DNA from: Actinomycetes bacterium
Lineage (GTDB): Bacteria > Actinomycetota > Acidimicrobiia > Acidimicrobiales > RAAP-2
Direction: 5' to 3'
Length of the DNA: 39,853 nucleotides
Assembly: GCA_021791635.1 (NCBI GenBank)
Contig: JAJYWF010000011.1
Location: 1-39,853 of the forward strand
Below the pieces are notes generated by a model. That model had not been told where the DNA came from and did not search any database. It was given only the letters and a program-made list of their open reading frames with translations. Position 1 is the stretch's first letter; every line of letters begins with the position of its first letter. Below, piece by piece: positions 32,965 through 39,510 of the stretch. Made by a program: the position numbers and the translations under genes.

Positions 32965-33468
32965 ATGAGCATTGTGACCCACCAAGCCAGGCAGCCGAGC
33001 GGCACTCCCGTCGGCGGCCAGTTCGCCGCTGTGCAGCACCCGGACGGCCCCGACCTCGCACCGACGGTCGTACCACGAGAGCAGCTCGACGCTGTCATCA
33101 ACGGCAAGATCAAGACCTGGGTCGAATCGAACCTCAACGGCTACGCCGAGACTGGCGTGCTCGACCTGATGGACATCGACGAAGACGAGGCGATCGAGCG
33201 GTACGGGCCGGAGATCGGTGGCTTCATGGCCCGCCTTGTCATCACGGTGCAGTCGGACACCGTCGAGCTGTCACCTGCCGTCTACGAGGGGCCATTGGCC
33301 GGGCCGGCCGAGTACGACACCGGTGGGCATGTCATGGTGATCGATATCGGTCGCCACGGCCGGCGCACCGTTGTTGCCAGCTCGATGTTCTCCGGTACAG
33401 ATCCACCGGTGTTGCCGCCGTTCTCGTCTTGGGTCGAGAAGGCAACCTACGTCGCCGCCGAGCCGTAG
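32965..33468 (+). CDS. Second element protein with PSGTPVGG N-terminal motif
   Basis: A 167-residue protein. Residues 8-21 read ARQPSGTPVGGQFA, the same motif as in the 338-residue protein at 23731, while the bodies show no obvious similarity. The remainder is acidic in the middle (MDIDEDEAIERYGPEIGG) with a beta-rich end. Its last 22 bases overlap the end of the convergent CAP-repeat gene, so the two transcripts are complementary there. Function unknown. Confidence 0.65.
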   Translation: MSIVTHQARQPSGTPVGGQFAAVQHPDGPDLAPTVVPREQLDAVINGKIKTWVESNLNGYAETGVLDLMDIDEDEAIERYGPEIGGFMARLVITVQSDTVELSPAVYEGPLAGPAEYDTGGHVMVIDIGRHGRRTVVASSMFSGTDPPVLPPFSSWVEKATYVAAEP

Positions 33469-35057
33469 TACCGGGCGTTGCCGAAGCTGAACACGCCACC
33501 ATCTCGGGCGACCTCCCAGTACCCCTGGCCTGTGGGCGTGGCAGCCATGCCCACGACCGGCTGGTTGAGTGGCTTGCCACCCATCGAGCCGTAGAACCGG
33601 GCGTTGCCGAAGCTGAAGAGCCCACCGTCGCTGGCTACTTCCCAGTACCCCTGGCCTGTGGGCGTGGCAGCCATGCCGACGACCGGCTGGTTCAAGGGTT
33701 TGCCCCCCATCGAGCCGTAGAACCGGGCGTTGCCGAAGCTGAAGAGCCCGCCGTCGCTGGCCACCTCCCAGTACCCCTGGCCTGTGGGCGTGGCAGCCAT
33801 GCCCACGATGGGCTGGTTCAAGGGTTTGCCTCCCATCGAACCGTAGAACCGGGCGTTGCCGAAGCTGAAGATGCCACCATCTCTGGCCACTTCCCAGTAC
33901 CCGCCACCTGTGGGCGTGGCAGCCATGCCCACGATGGGCTGGTTCAAGGGTTTGCCTCCCATCGAACCGTAGAACCGGGCGTTGCCGAAGCTGAAGATGC
34001 CACCATCTCTGGCCACTTCCCAGTACCCGCCACCTGTGGGCGTGGCAGCCATGCCCACGATGGGCTGGTTCAAGGGCCGGCCGCCCATGGAACCGTAGAA
34101 CCGGGCGTTGCCGAAGCTGAAGATGCCACCATCTCTGGCCACTTCCCAGTAGCCGCCGCCTGTGGGCGTGGGCGTCAAGGTGTCGATGGGGAAGTTGGAG
34201 ATCGAGTTCGGAGGTGGAGCTGTTGTACCTGTGTTCACTCCAGCTCCAAGGAACGGCACCACGTTGCCGTTCCAGGTGAATGTGGGATCGGACAATGTGA
34301 CCCGTGGAGCCACGAATATCGCCGCATACTCCGTTTTGGGGTATCCACTGGCTGTAGTTACTCCAAACCCTGCACCGGCAAAACATCGGGTGCACTGTTT
34401 CCCACCCATAAGGATGATGTCACGATGCGCCCAACACCCGGTGGTTGTTGTTGGACCGTTGCAGTCGCCGTCGATCGTCCCTGTCCTTCCGCCCCACCCA
34501 TCCATATACATCCACTCGTAGTCAGCGACGAGTGCGTTCTCCTGTCCGCCAGCCCAAATGGATCCATATGCGTCGATGTATTTGACGAGAGTTGTTGTTG
34601 CAAGGACTGGATCTCTTGGGTCTGTCCACGGGGACATTGACGAAGCCTGTGCATCGGCATTGAGTTGCGGAAGAAGTCCTACATACGGCGGCATCCCACG
34701 AGCAACCCGCTCCAAGTTGGTAACAACGAAGATTTGCTGGGCAACGGTCAATTGAGCCCAGTTCGTTGGCAACGCCATCGGTCCCACTCCTTCGAGTGCC
34801 CGAGCGTGATCGATGGCGTGCAGTATCGGGTCGATGCAGGATGGCATGTAATTCGTTGGGGTACAGCCATAGATTGTCGCACCGCCCAGTGTCATTGGAA
34901 TGTTGGCCGGCGGATTCTGTGATTGCATAACGCTGACGAACGGGCGCTTACTCGCAGCGCCGGCCGAGGTGGACAACAGCGCACTGGTGACAAAGACACC
35001 AGTCGTGACCAAGCAGGCCGCTGCAATGGCCATCAGGACTTCGCGATGCTGCCTCAT
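33447..35057 (-). CDS. Secreted CAP-domain protein with tandem WD/kelch-like repeats
   Basis: A 536-residue exported protein with GGAGG before ATG 35057. A signal peptide covers about residues 1-35 (LMAIAAACLVTTGVFVTSAL...AGA). Residues 60-230 resemble the SCP/CAP fold: NWAQLTVAQQIFVVTNLERV, GSIWAGGQENALVADYEWMY, and GCWAHRDIIL. From about residue 300 come five full 42-residue repeats and a truncated sixth, each with GYWEVAxDGGIFSFGNARFY. Such repeats are common in Acidimicrobiia surface proteins and are thought to form a beta propeller. The last unit stops after 30 residues, and the stop lies inside the convergent gene. Confidence 0.85.
   Translation of the reverse strand: MRQHREVLMAIAAACLVTTGVFVTSALLSTSAGAASKRPFVSVMQSQNPPANIPMTLGGATIYGCTPTNYMPSCIDPILHAIDHARALEGVGPMALPTNWAQLTVAQQIFVVTNLERVARGMPPYVGLLPQLNADAQASSMSPWTDPRDPVLATTTLVKYIDAYGSIWAGGQENALVADYEWMYMDGWGGRTGTIDGDCNGPTTTTGCWAHRDIILMGGKQCTRCFAGAGFGVTTASGYPKTEYAAIFVAPRVTLSDPTFTWNGNVVPFLGAGVNTGTTAPPPNSISNFPIDTLTPTPTGGGYWEVARDGGIFSFGNARFYGSMGGRPLNQPIVGMAATPTGGGYWEVARDGGIFSFGNARFYGSMGGKPLNQPIVGMAATPTGGGYWEVARDGGIFSFGNARFYGSMGGKPLNQPIVGMAATPTGQGYWEVASDGGLFSFGNARFYGSMGGKPLNQPVVGMAATPTGQGYWEVASDGGLFSFGNARFYGSMGGKPLNQPVVGMAATPTGQGYWEVARDGGVFSFGNARYYGSAAT
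33465..34190. repeat. 126-bp coding tandem repeats
   Basis: The marker GTAG(A/T)ACCGGGCG recurs at 33465, 33591, 33717, 33843, 33969 and 34095, exactly 126 bases apart. The units differ at few positions, so they were duplicated recently. They encode the 42-residue repeats of the secreted protein. Confidence 0.95.
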
Positions 35058-35070
35058 GGCGCTCCTCCGT

Positions 35071-35199
35071 TCAATACAGGTGGAAGTGGTAAATCAGGAA
35101 CCACATCGGCGCGGCGATGAGCAGTACGGGCAGGATCTTGATGAAGATCCGGCCGGCGAAGTAGCCCAGGAAAACGGCCGCAAGCACGAAGATCAACAC
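35071..35199 (-). CDS. 42-residue hydrophobic membrane protein
   Basis: A very small frame from GTG 35199 to TGA 35071, too short for usual gene finders. The translation begins (M)LIFVLAAVFLGYFAGRI and continues FIKILPVLLIAAPMWFL, ending in IYHFHLY: two hydrophobic segments around an R/K turn, a hairpin-type membrane protein. The stop is 13 bases before the CAP-repeat ATG, and its last codons precede that gene's GGAGG. An in-frame stop directly upstream limits the start to GTG 35199 or TTG 35196. Function unknown. Confidence 0.6.
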   Translation of the reverse strand: MLIFVLAAVFLGYFAGRIFIKILPVLLIAAPMWFLIYHFHLY

Positions 35200-35224
35200 A
35201 CCTCACACCATGCGGCGACGCTTC

Positions 35225-35722
35225 CTAGCAGTCTGGATTACCAGCTCCCAGTGCCGGCAGCATGGGCGGCATCTTTCCGCTCTCGTATGCCTCGGCGATC
35301 TGCGGCCGCAACCATGATCCGGCCGTCGAACCGTCGGGCAAGACAATGTTCGCCAGGAACTCGCTTTCAAACTCGGATATCCCGGCTTCCACTGCTTCGA
35401 GCTTGGCCTTGATCACGAGCGACAGTGCTCGCCAACGCTGCCGGCAAGCCTGATCCCAGAGCTTGTGCGCGGCCTCGTCGGTTCGATGAACGGTCGTCCC
35501 GTACTTGCTACGGCGATACGTCGTGAACTGCGGATCGTCCCGGTCGGGCATCGGCAGGACGAACCTCACTCGCCGGCCCTGGGCAGCGAACTCGACCATC
35601 GCAGCATCGGGATTCCATCCGTAAGCGAAGTGCGTCGCACCGTACCTGGTGAGCGTCCGCTCGATCTCGGCCCGGCTGGACTCGACGGTGACCGTGGTGG
35701 TCTTTGCGTAAGTCGGGCTCAT
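35225..35722 (-). CDS. Phage-type protein of unknown function
   Basis: A 165-residue protein starting ATG 35722 with an ATGA overlap to the upstream gene. The longer in-frame start at 35800 is rejected because of this coupling. The N-terminal half (TTTVTVESSRAEIERTLTRYGATHFAYGW) is an alpha/beta module seen in many actinophage proteins, to my recollection with no assigned function; the C-terminal half is helical (RWRALSLVIKAKLEAVEAGI, FLANIVLPDG). Its place between a deoxyribosyltransferase-like gene and small membrane proteins gives no clear hint. Confidence 0.65.
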   Translation of the reverse strand: MSPTYAKTTTVTVESSRAEIERTLTRYGATHFAYGWNPDAAMVEFAAQGRRVRFVLPMPDRDDPQFTTYRRSKYGTTVHRTDEAAHKLWDQACRQRWRALSLVIKAKLEAVEAGISEFESEFLANIVLPDGSTAGSWLRPQIAEAYESGKMPPMLPALGAGNPDC

Positions 35723-36288
35723 GAGACGGCCTCCGTCGTTGGTGCGGTGAAGATCTTCGCGTGCAGCCAGTGGCACTTGTGCCACGGATGCTCTGGGCAC
35801 ACAGCATCCGTGTACCGTCCACTCCCGTGCTGGTCGGGCTGGGCATCGAGATGTGCCAGGAACGCTGGCCAGGCATCGAAGGCGCCATCGACCTCGGGAA
35901 GGGCGTGGAACACGTTCTCCAGCGGTCCCACGATGAACAGCCGCCGCACTGTGCCGCCAGAACGCCGGATGCCGAGAGCGATGCCGAACTCGACGTGCCG
36001 CCCGCCACGAGTGGCTCCAGACTTCGGAGATGTCGTGAACGAGACCACCACGTCAGCGGCGAGCAGGTCCTCAACATCGTCCTGGGCGAACAACACAGCC
36101 TGGTCTGCCGGGACGGGGCCGTCGTCCTCCACGGCCCGAGCGGCCTCCAGGCCGTGCACCTGGTGCTCGCCCAGGAGCCAGCGGGCGGGGACCCGGTGGC
36201 CGCGAGCTTCCAGGTCAGCCTTGTAGGCGCACAGCTCCTCTCGGCGGGAGTAACGGGCGGCCAGGCAGAAGGTCAGGTTGTCGGGCAT
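35719..36288 (-). CDS. Nucleoside 2-deoxyribosyltransferase-like protein
   Basis: A 189-residue protein of the deoxyribosyltransferase/SLOG clan. It starts FCLAARYSRREELCAYKADL and has GHRVPARWLLGEHQ, the DLLAADVVVSFTTSP strand and GGRHVEFGIALG, which contains the Glu usually acting as nucleophile. FIVGPLENVFHALPEVD follows. These proteins cleave or exchange the base of deoxynucleosides or act as nucleotide sensors; which applies here is not known. It is coupled to the genes on both sides. Confidence 0.8.
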   Translation of the reverse strand: MPDNLTFCLAARYSRREELCAYKADLEARGHRVPARWLLGEHQVHGLEAARAVEDDGPVPADQAVLFAQDDVEDLLAADVVVSFTTSPKSGATRGGRHVEFGIALGIRRSGGTVRRLFIVGPLENVFHALPEVDGAFDAWPAFLAHLDAQPDQHGSGRYTDAVCPEHPWHKCHWLHAKIFTAPTTEAVS

Positions 36289-36464
36289 GATGCCCCCTCG
36301 TCATCTCCACAACACTCGCAATCACCGTCGTTACAGGTGTCACAGAGTCCGCCGGACTCAACATCAAACAAGAACTCTTCCTTGCAACAGAAGCACTTGG
36401 TCATCTCTCCGATGTTCACCACCAGATCATGAAAGGATGGGGTGGCGTTCTGGTCTTTACTCAT
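36273..36464 (-). CDS. Small multi-Cys zinc-ribbon protein
   Basis: A 63-residue protein with eight Cys: CFCCKEEF, GLCDTCND and CECCGDDEG, arranged for two zinc sites. It starts at ATG 36464 or the adjacent GTG 36467, with AAGGGG upstream, and overlaps both neighbouring genes. Possibly a nucleic-acid-binding or assembly factor; no family assigned. Confidence 0.6.
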   Translation of the reverse strand: MSKDQNATPSFHDLVVNIGEMTKCFCCKEEFLFDVESGGLCDTCNDGDCECCGDDEGASCPTT

Positions 36465-36864
36465 CACGAAATGCCCCTTCCAGGTCGACCCGTCGCTTCC
36501 AGTCGAAGTCGACCCTCTCCCACGCCTCGATGATCTCCAGCTCGACGGCGCTCATCGTCTCGCCGCTGCCGGGGCAGTTGTGCCGGGGCGGATCGCCACA
36601 GGTCCACCGGGAGGCGAACCGTTCGATCGTGATCTCTTCCACTTCGCCCTTGGCGAGCCGGTGGAGTGTGAGAGCAGCGGCCCCGTCTCCGATGAGCATC
36701 TCGGCATCGCAGCTCTGGCAGGCGACGTTGACCAACACGGCAGATCGGTCGTAGACACCGAGCATCGATGGATGGAACGGGGCGTAGCGGGGAACACCGC
36801 CGATGGTGAACCAGAGCGGCTCTTGATCGGTGAGTGCCCGGATATCGGTGTAGTCGGGTCTCAT
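36457..36864 (-). CDS. Element protein with Cys motif, unknown function
   Basis: A 135-residue protein from ATG 36864, which has a strong GGGAGGGG ribosome-binding site; the longer frame to 36915 is rejected. It shows PLWFTIGGVPRYAPFHPSML, CQSCDAEM and WTCGDPPRHNCPG, possibly one zinc site, and a charged C-terminal helix. Before the IS607 insertion its start was coupled to the stop of the disrupted membrane-protein gene (ACATGA). Confidence 0.6.
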   Translation of the reverse strand: MRPDYTDIRALTDQEPLWFTIGGVPRYAPFHPSMLGVYDRSAVLVNVACQSCDAEMLIGDGAAALTLHRLAKGEVEEITIERFASRWTCGDPPRHNCPGSGETMSAVELEIIEAWERVDFDWKRRVDLEGAFRDE

Positions 36865-36963
36865 GTCCGCCCCTCCCCTCGTGGCTCTGTGGCAATGGTG
36901 ACGATGGCGTCCCACCGCCGGGCGTCGGCGAGGATCTGCTCGGCCGCGGCAACTGCACCGTTC
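36861..36963 (-). pseudogene. C-terminal half of a small membrane-protein gene split by IS607
   Basis: Reading leftward from the transposon edge, one frame runs GAVAAAEQILADARRW and on to the TGA at 36861-36863 (33 codons after the junction). It lacks a start and begins at the edge of the transposon. The matching N-terminal half is at 39416-39510. Together they give 198 bases, a 65-residue protein with a membrane helix followed by this soluble tail. Confidence 0.75.
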
Positions 36964-38694
36964 CTAGACACTGATCAGGAGTGAGTCCTGATCGGGCGGT
37001 GACTGCGAACGGTCTTCAGTCACCTGGTCCCCTTCGCTTCCGGTGAGCATTGTGGTCTCACTACCACCGGTCAATGTCCGCCGAGTGCGGGCCTCCAGTG
37101 GTTGCCTTCTGCCCTTCCTTGGTTCCGGTTCCCTCTTGTGTTGTGCATCCTCGGCCAGACCAGCAACCAGGGCTGGTGTGGACCCTCCGACTGGAACACG
37201 AGCAGTAGCTCGTTCCTCATTCTCCGATGAGGTTCGAGCGCCCGTGTTCCGTCGCCGGAGTCGCTGTCCGAGTCCGCGTCTCCCGATCGCCACCGATGCT
37301 GCATGGTGGCCGGTGAGAGAATGGGTTGGATGTTGTGCCCTGAGTGGGTCGAGCCAGTGCTGCGCTCCCCACATCGAGGTGTAGGCAGGGTCGACGACGA
37401 TGACCGCCACCCCGGAGTTGTACGCCATCTGACTCAGCCGGTCCCGCAGTTTGGCGGTGGGCAGCCCGGAGATGTGCCGGCGGAAGGTCCTGCCCCTCTT
37501 TCCCCTGGATGGTCGGTTCCCCGTCCGCTCTCGTCCTTCGGTGCGGGCTTCGTCGAAGCCGAGGTTCTCAATGACGACTGCCCCGGCGTGGTGGTGGCCG
37601 GCGATGGAGATGATCTGGGAGATCGCATCTCTGATCCGGGCGTCGCGGGTGGTGCTCGACAGAGCGTCGAGGACGAGAGGGATGGTGGTCGGGACGCCGA
37701 TTGGGTTCCCGTAACAGTCGAGGACTGCGACCGCCAGGTGGCCGACGTTCATGTCGACACTGACGACCGGGCCTCTCCGCAGTTGGTCGAGGGTGGCGAT
37801 CGGCTCAGTGTCGAGACCCCAGGAAGCGTCGATGTACCAGCGGTCCTTGGCCGGGTCGTAGGAGATGTCGTAGCGGATGGAACCACTGGCTGCCTGGGCG
37901 GCAACCTCGTCACCCCGGTGGGACCAGGCGACCGGGGCCGAGAGCCGGTAGCGGTCATGTGGCCGGTTGGCATGTGCAGCCAGGGCGGCCGGCAGCTTGA
38001 TCTCCAGCCACCCCTCGGCCGGATGCCAGCGGATGGTCTCGTTTCCCCACGCCTTGTCGGATTCCCCGTCGGCGCAGATGAACCAGCGGGACGCCTCCCA
38101 CTCGGCTTTCCACTGGATCTCCGTCTGACCTGCGGCTTCGAGGTTGTGGCGCCTGTTCGCTAATCGCTTCCCGCCCCGGCAGATGGAGAGTCGACCGCTC
38201 TCCAGTTGGCCCTCCACCTCGACCAGACGGGCTTGGAGCACCTGGAGCCGTCGCTGCTTCTGCCACCGCTCGTCTGGGGTGGCATAGCCCCTGGTCCGCC
38301 CCCTCTTCTCTCCGGCGGGGACCTTCACTCGCCCGGTGATCTTCTTGATCCGAGCCTTGAGCGAGGTCCGCTCGGCTTCGAGGTTCCTCCTTGCCAGACC
38401 GTAGGAGCTCTCGGTCGTCCGGGTGATCGCTCCTGCCCAACGGGAGGAGGACTCCGCCGTCAACGCCCTCTTGCGGTTCTTGCGGGAGTCGGCCTTGCCT
38501 TTGGCGTCCAAGGCCCCCTCTGCACAGCGTCGGGCAAGGTCCGCCGATGCCAGATGGCCTAGGTGCGCACCAAGGGATGCGAGGACCGCTCGGTCGGTGC
38601 TGTCCACCATCAGCCGGGTCCGCACCCGTGCGCCCGAAGGTGGAGCGGCAACGAACGGTGCAGCGATAGTGCGCAGGCGTTTGGTGTGGCTCAC
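36964..38694 (-). CDS. tnpB: TnpB-related RuvC protein lacking zinc ribbon
   Basis: A 576-residue TnpB-like protein, longer than the typical 350-450. RuvC-I is VVSVDMNVGHLAV with D314 and RuvC-II is VVIENLGF with E376. The usual four-Cys zinc ribbon is missing: VDPAYTSMWGAQHWL has no Cys. At the RuvC-III site HHAASVAIGRRGLG (residues 463-476) the expected Asp is absent. This matches the actinobacterial TnpB-related subgroup. TnpB proteins are RNA-guided nucleases; activity here is doubtful. The last 100 residues are low-complexity and overlap the probable guide-RNA region. GTG 38694 is coupled to tnpA (GTGA). Confidence 0.85.
   Translation of the reverse strand: MSHTKRLRTIAAPFVAAPPSGARVRTRLMVDSTDRAVLASLGAHLGHLASADLARRCAEGALDAKGKADSRKNRKRALTAESSSRWAGAITRTTESSYGLARRNLEAERTSLKARIKKITGRVKVPAGEKRGRTRGYATPDERWQKQRRLQVLQARLVEVEGQLESGRLSICRGGKRLANRRHNLEAAGQTEIQWKAEWEASRWFICADGESDKAWGNETIRWHPAEGWLEIKLPAALAAHANRPHDRYRLSAPVAWSHRGDEVAAQAASGSIRYDISYDPAKDRWYIDASWGLDTEPIATLDQLRRGPVVSVDMNVGHLAVAVLDCYGNPIGVPTTIPLVLDALSSTTRDARIRDAISQIISIAGHHHAGAVVIENLGFDEARTEGRERTGNRPSRGKRGRTFRRHISGLPTAKLRDRLSQMAYNSGVAVIVVDPAYTSMWGAQHWLDPLRAQHPTHSLTGHHAASVAIGRRGLGQRLRRRNTGARTSSENEERATARVPVGGSTPALVAGLAEDAQHKREPEPRKGRRQPLEARTRRTLTGGSETTMLTGSEGDQVTEDRSQSPPDQDSLLISV
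36973..37024 (-). ncRNA. Predicted omega-RNA-like 3' hairpins at the IS607 right end
   Basis: Two perfect hairpins lie next to each other at the transposon end: GATCAGGA/TCCTGATC (36973-36980 and 36986-36993, 5-base loop) and GGTGACT/AGTCACC (36998-37004 and 37018-37024, 13-base loop). In TnpB systems the guide RNA scaffold overlaps the 3' end of tnpB and stops at the element border, with the guide read from flanking DNA. The position fits; the 5' end cannot be set. Confidence 0.45.
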
Positions 38695-39326
38695 GACGAC
38701 ATCGTCTCATCCGGGTGCGACAGGGCCATCGGCCCCACGTTGTGGGCGGCACAGCGAAGTGCCTTTTCCGCCCGGTTCTTCGCCGAGCGCCTCCCGTAGA
38801 GCCGGGCACAAAAACTGGTGAGCACTTCGACCATGTCTCTGACGAGATCGTCGGTTACCTCGCCCTCGTCGATGACCACCAGGCGGCGTCCATGGGCCGC
38901 CAGATCTGCTTCCACGAGCTCGGTGAACATGGGAGCCAGGCGGTCACGGTGCTCGACAACCACAGTGGTCACCTTCGGGTCGGCGAGCATCCGCCGGAGC
39001 TTCGACCGGGATCCATTCATTCCCGATCCGACCTCTGCCTCGATCCGCTCCACCGGATGGCCGGCCTTTGCTGCCCACTCGGAGAGCCGAGCCACCTGAC
39101 GGTCGAGGTCGGCCTTCTGGTCATGGGAGGACACCCGTGCATAGAGGCCCAGCGCAGAGACCGGCTTCGACGTCTGTGCATCGGGGGAGACCAGGATGGT
39201 CCGTTCGTTGATCCGGACTGCCGGCACCGGGAACGTTCCCTCGTGGAACCACCGATAGGCGGTCTGAGGATGGATGCCCTGGACCCTTGCCCACTCCGTC
39301 AGATTCACCCCTTGAACTGGCCGCAT
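38691..39326 (-). CDS. tnpA: IS607-family serine transposase (TnpA)
   Basis: A 211-residue protein. Residues 1-50 form a MerR-like helix-turn-helix (LTEWARVQGIHPQTAYRWFH, then RTILV). The serine recombinase domain follows with the catalytic motif LYARVSSHDQKADLDRQ, then VTTVVVEHRDRLA, VVIDEGEVTDD and the C-terminal helix FCARLYGRRSAKNRAEKAL. IS607 transposases of this kind cut with a serine nucleophile and use GG targets. ATG 39326 is chosen because the HTH domain starts there; the frame upstream belongs to the transposon end. Confidence 0.9.
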   Translation of the reverse strand: MRPVQGVNLTEWARVQGIHPQTAYRWFHEGTFPVPAVRINERTILVSPDAQTSKPVSALGLYARVSSHDQKADLDRQVARLSEWAAKAGHPVERIEAEVGSGMNGSRSKLRRMLADPKVTTVVVEHRDRLAPMFTELVEADLAAHGRRLVVIDEGEVTDDLVRDMVEVLTSFCARLYGRRSAKNRAEKALRCAAHNVGPMALSHPDETMSS

Positions 39327-39415
39327 ATCACTAGAACGCACGTACGTTGTGTATCGGGTACTTATCTGGCAGCAGTTCCGAACCCCGGCCTTGCTTGACG
39401 GCGTGACTATCCGCC

Positions 39416-39510
39416 CCGTACCGGAGTCGGAGAGTGACCGCAGCACGAGCCACTACAGCGACGATCCAAAGAGCGAGTGCGGCCCCGACGACGGCGAACA
39501 CGGTGCTCAT
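39416..39510 (-). pseudogene. N-terminal half of the membrane-protein gene split by IS607
   Basis: From ATG 39510 the frame encodes MSTVFAVVGAALALWIVAVV, a membrane helix, then RAAVTLRLRY up to the transposon border. Reading continues into the transposon and stops at 39331, giving a 59-residue hybrid. The ATG overlaps the stop of the upstream gene (ATGA). The remaining part is at 36861-36963. Confidence 0.75.

Larger units (their letters stand above)
36964..39415 (-). mobile_element. IS607-family transposon (serine transposase plus TnpB)
   Basis: A 2452-bp element with tnpA and tnpB overlapping by four bases, the IS607 arrangement. The ends are inferred by rejoining the interrupted gene: left flank TACGG and right flank GAACGG, so the target reads GG^G, which fits the known preference of IS607 for GG with no target duplication. 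The G run makes the borders uncertain by one or two bases. The left end contains an ACGTACGT palindrome (39340-39347) near tnpA, the right end two hairpins. Confidence 0.8.

Noticed and set aside
33465-34190. Regular 126-bp spaced repeats resembling a CRISPR-like or satellite array
   Set aside because: The units are contiguous, nearly identical over their full length, and keep an open frame encoding 42-residue protein repeats; there are no unique spacers.
36861-36963. A target-site duplication around the IS607 element
   Set aside because: Flanks show no repeated bases beyond the G run, as expected for this family.
39331-39510. An intact 59-residue gene just right of tnpA
   Set aside because: Its C-terminal 27 or so residues come from the transposon end; rejoining the flanks gives a better-supported 65-residue gene, so it is treated as a split gene.
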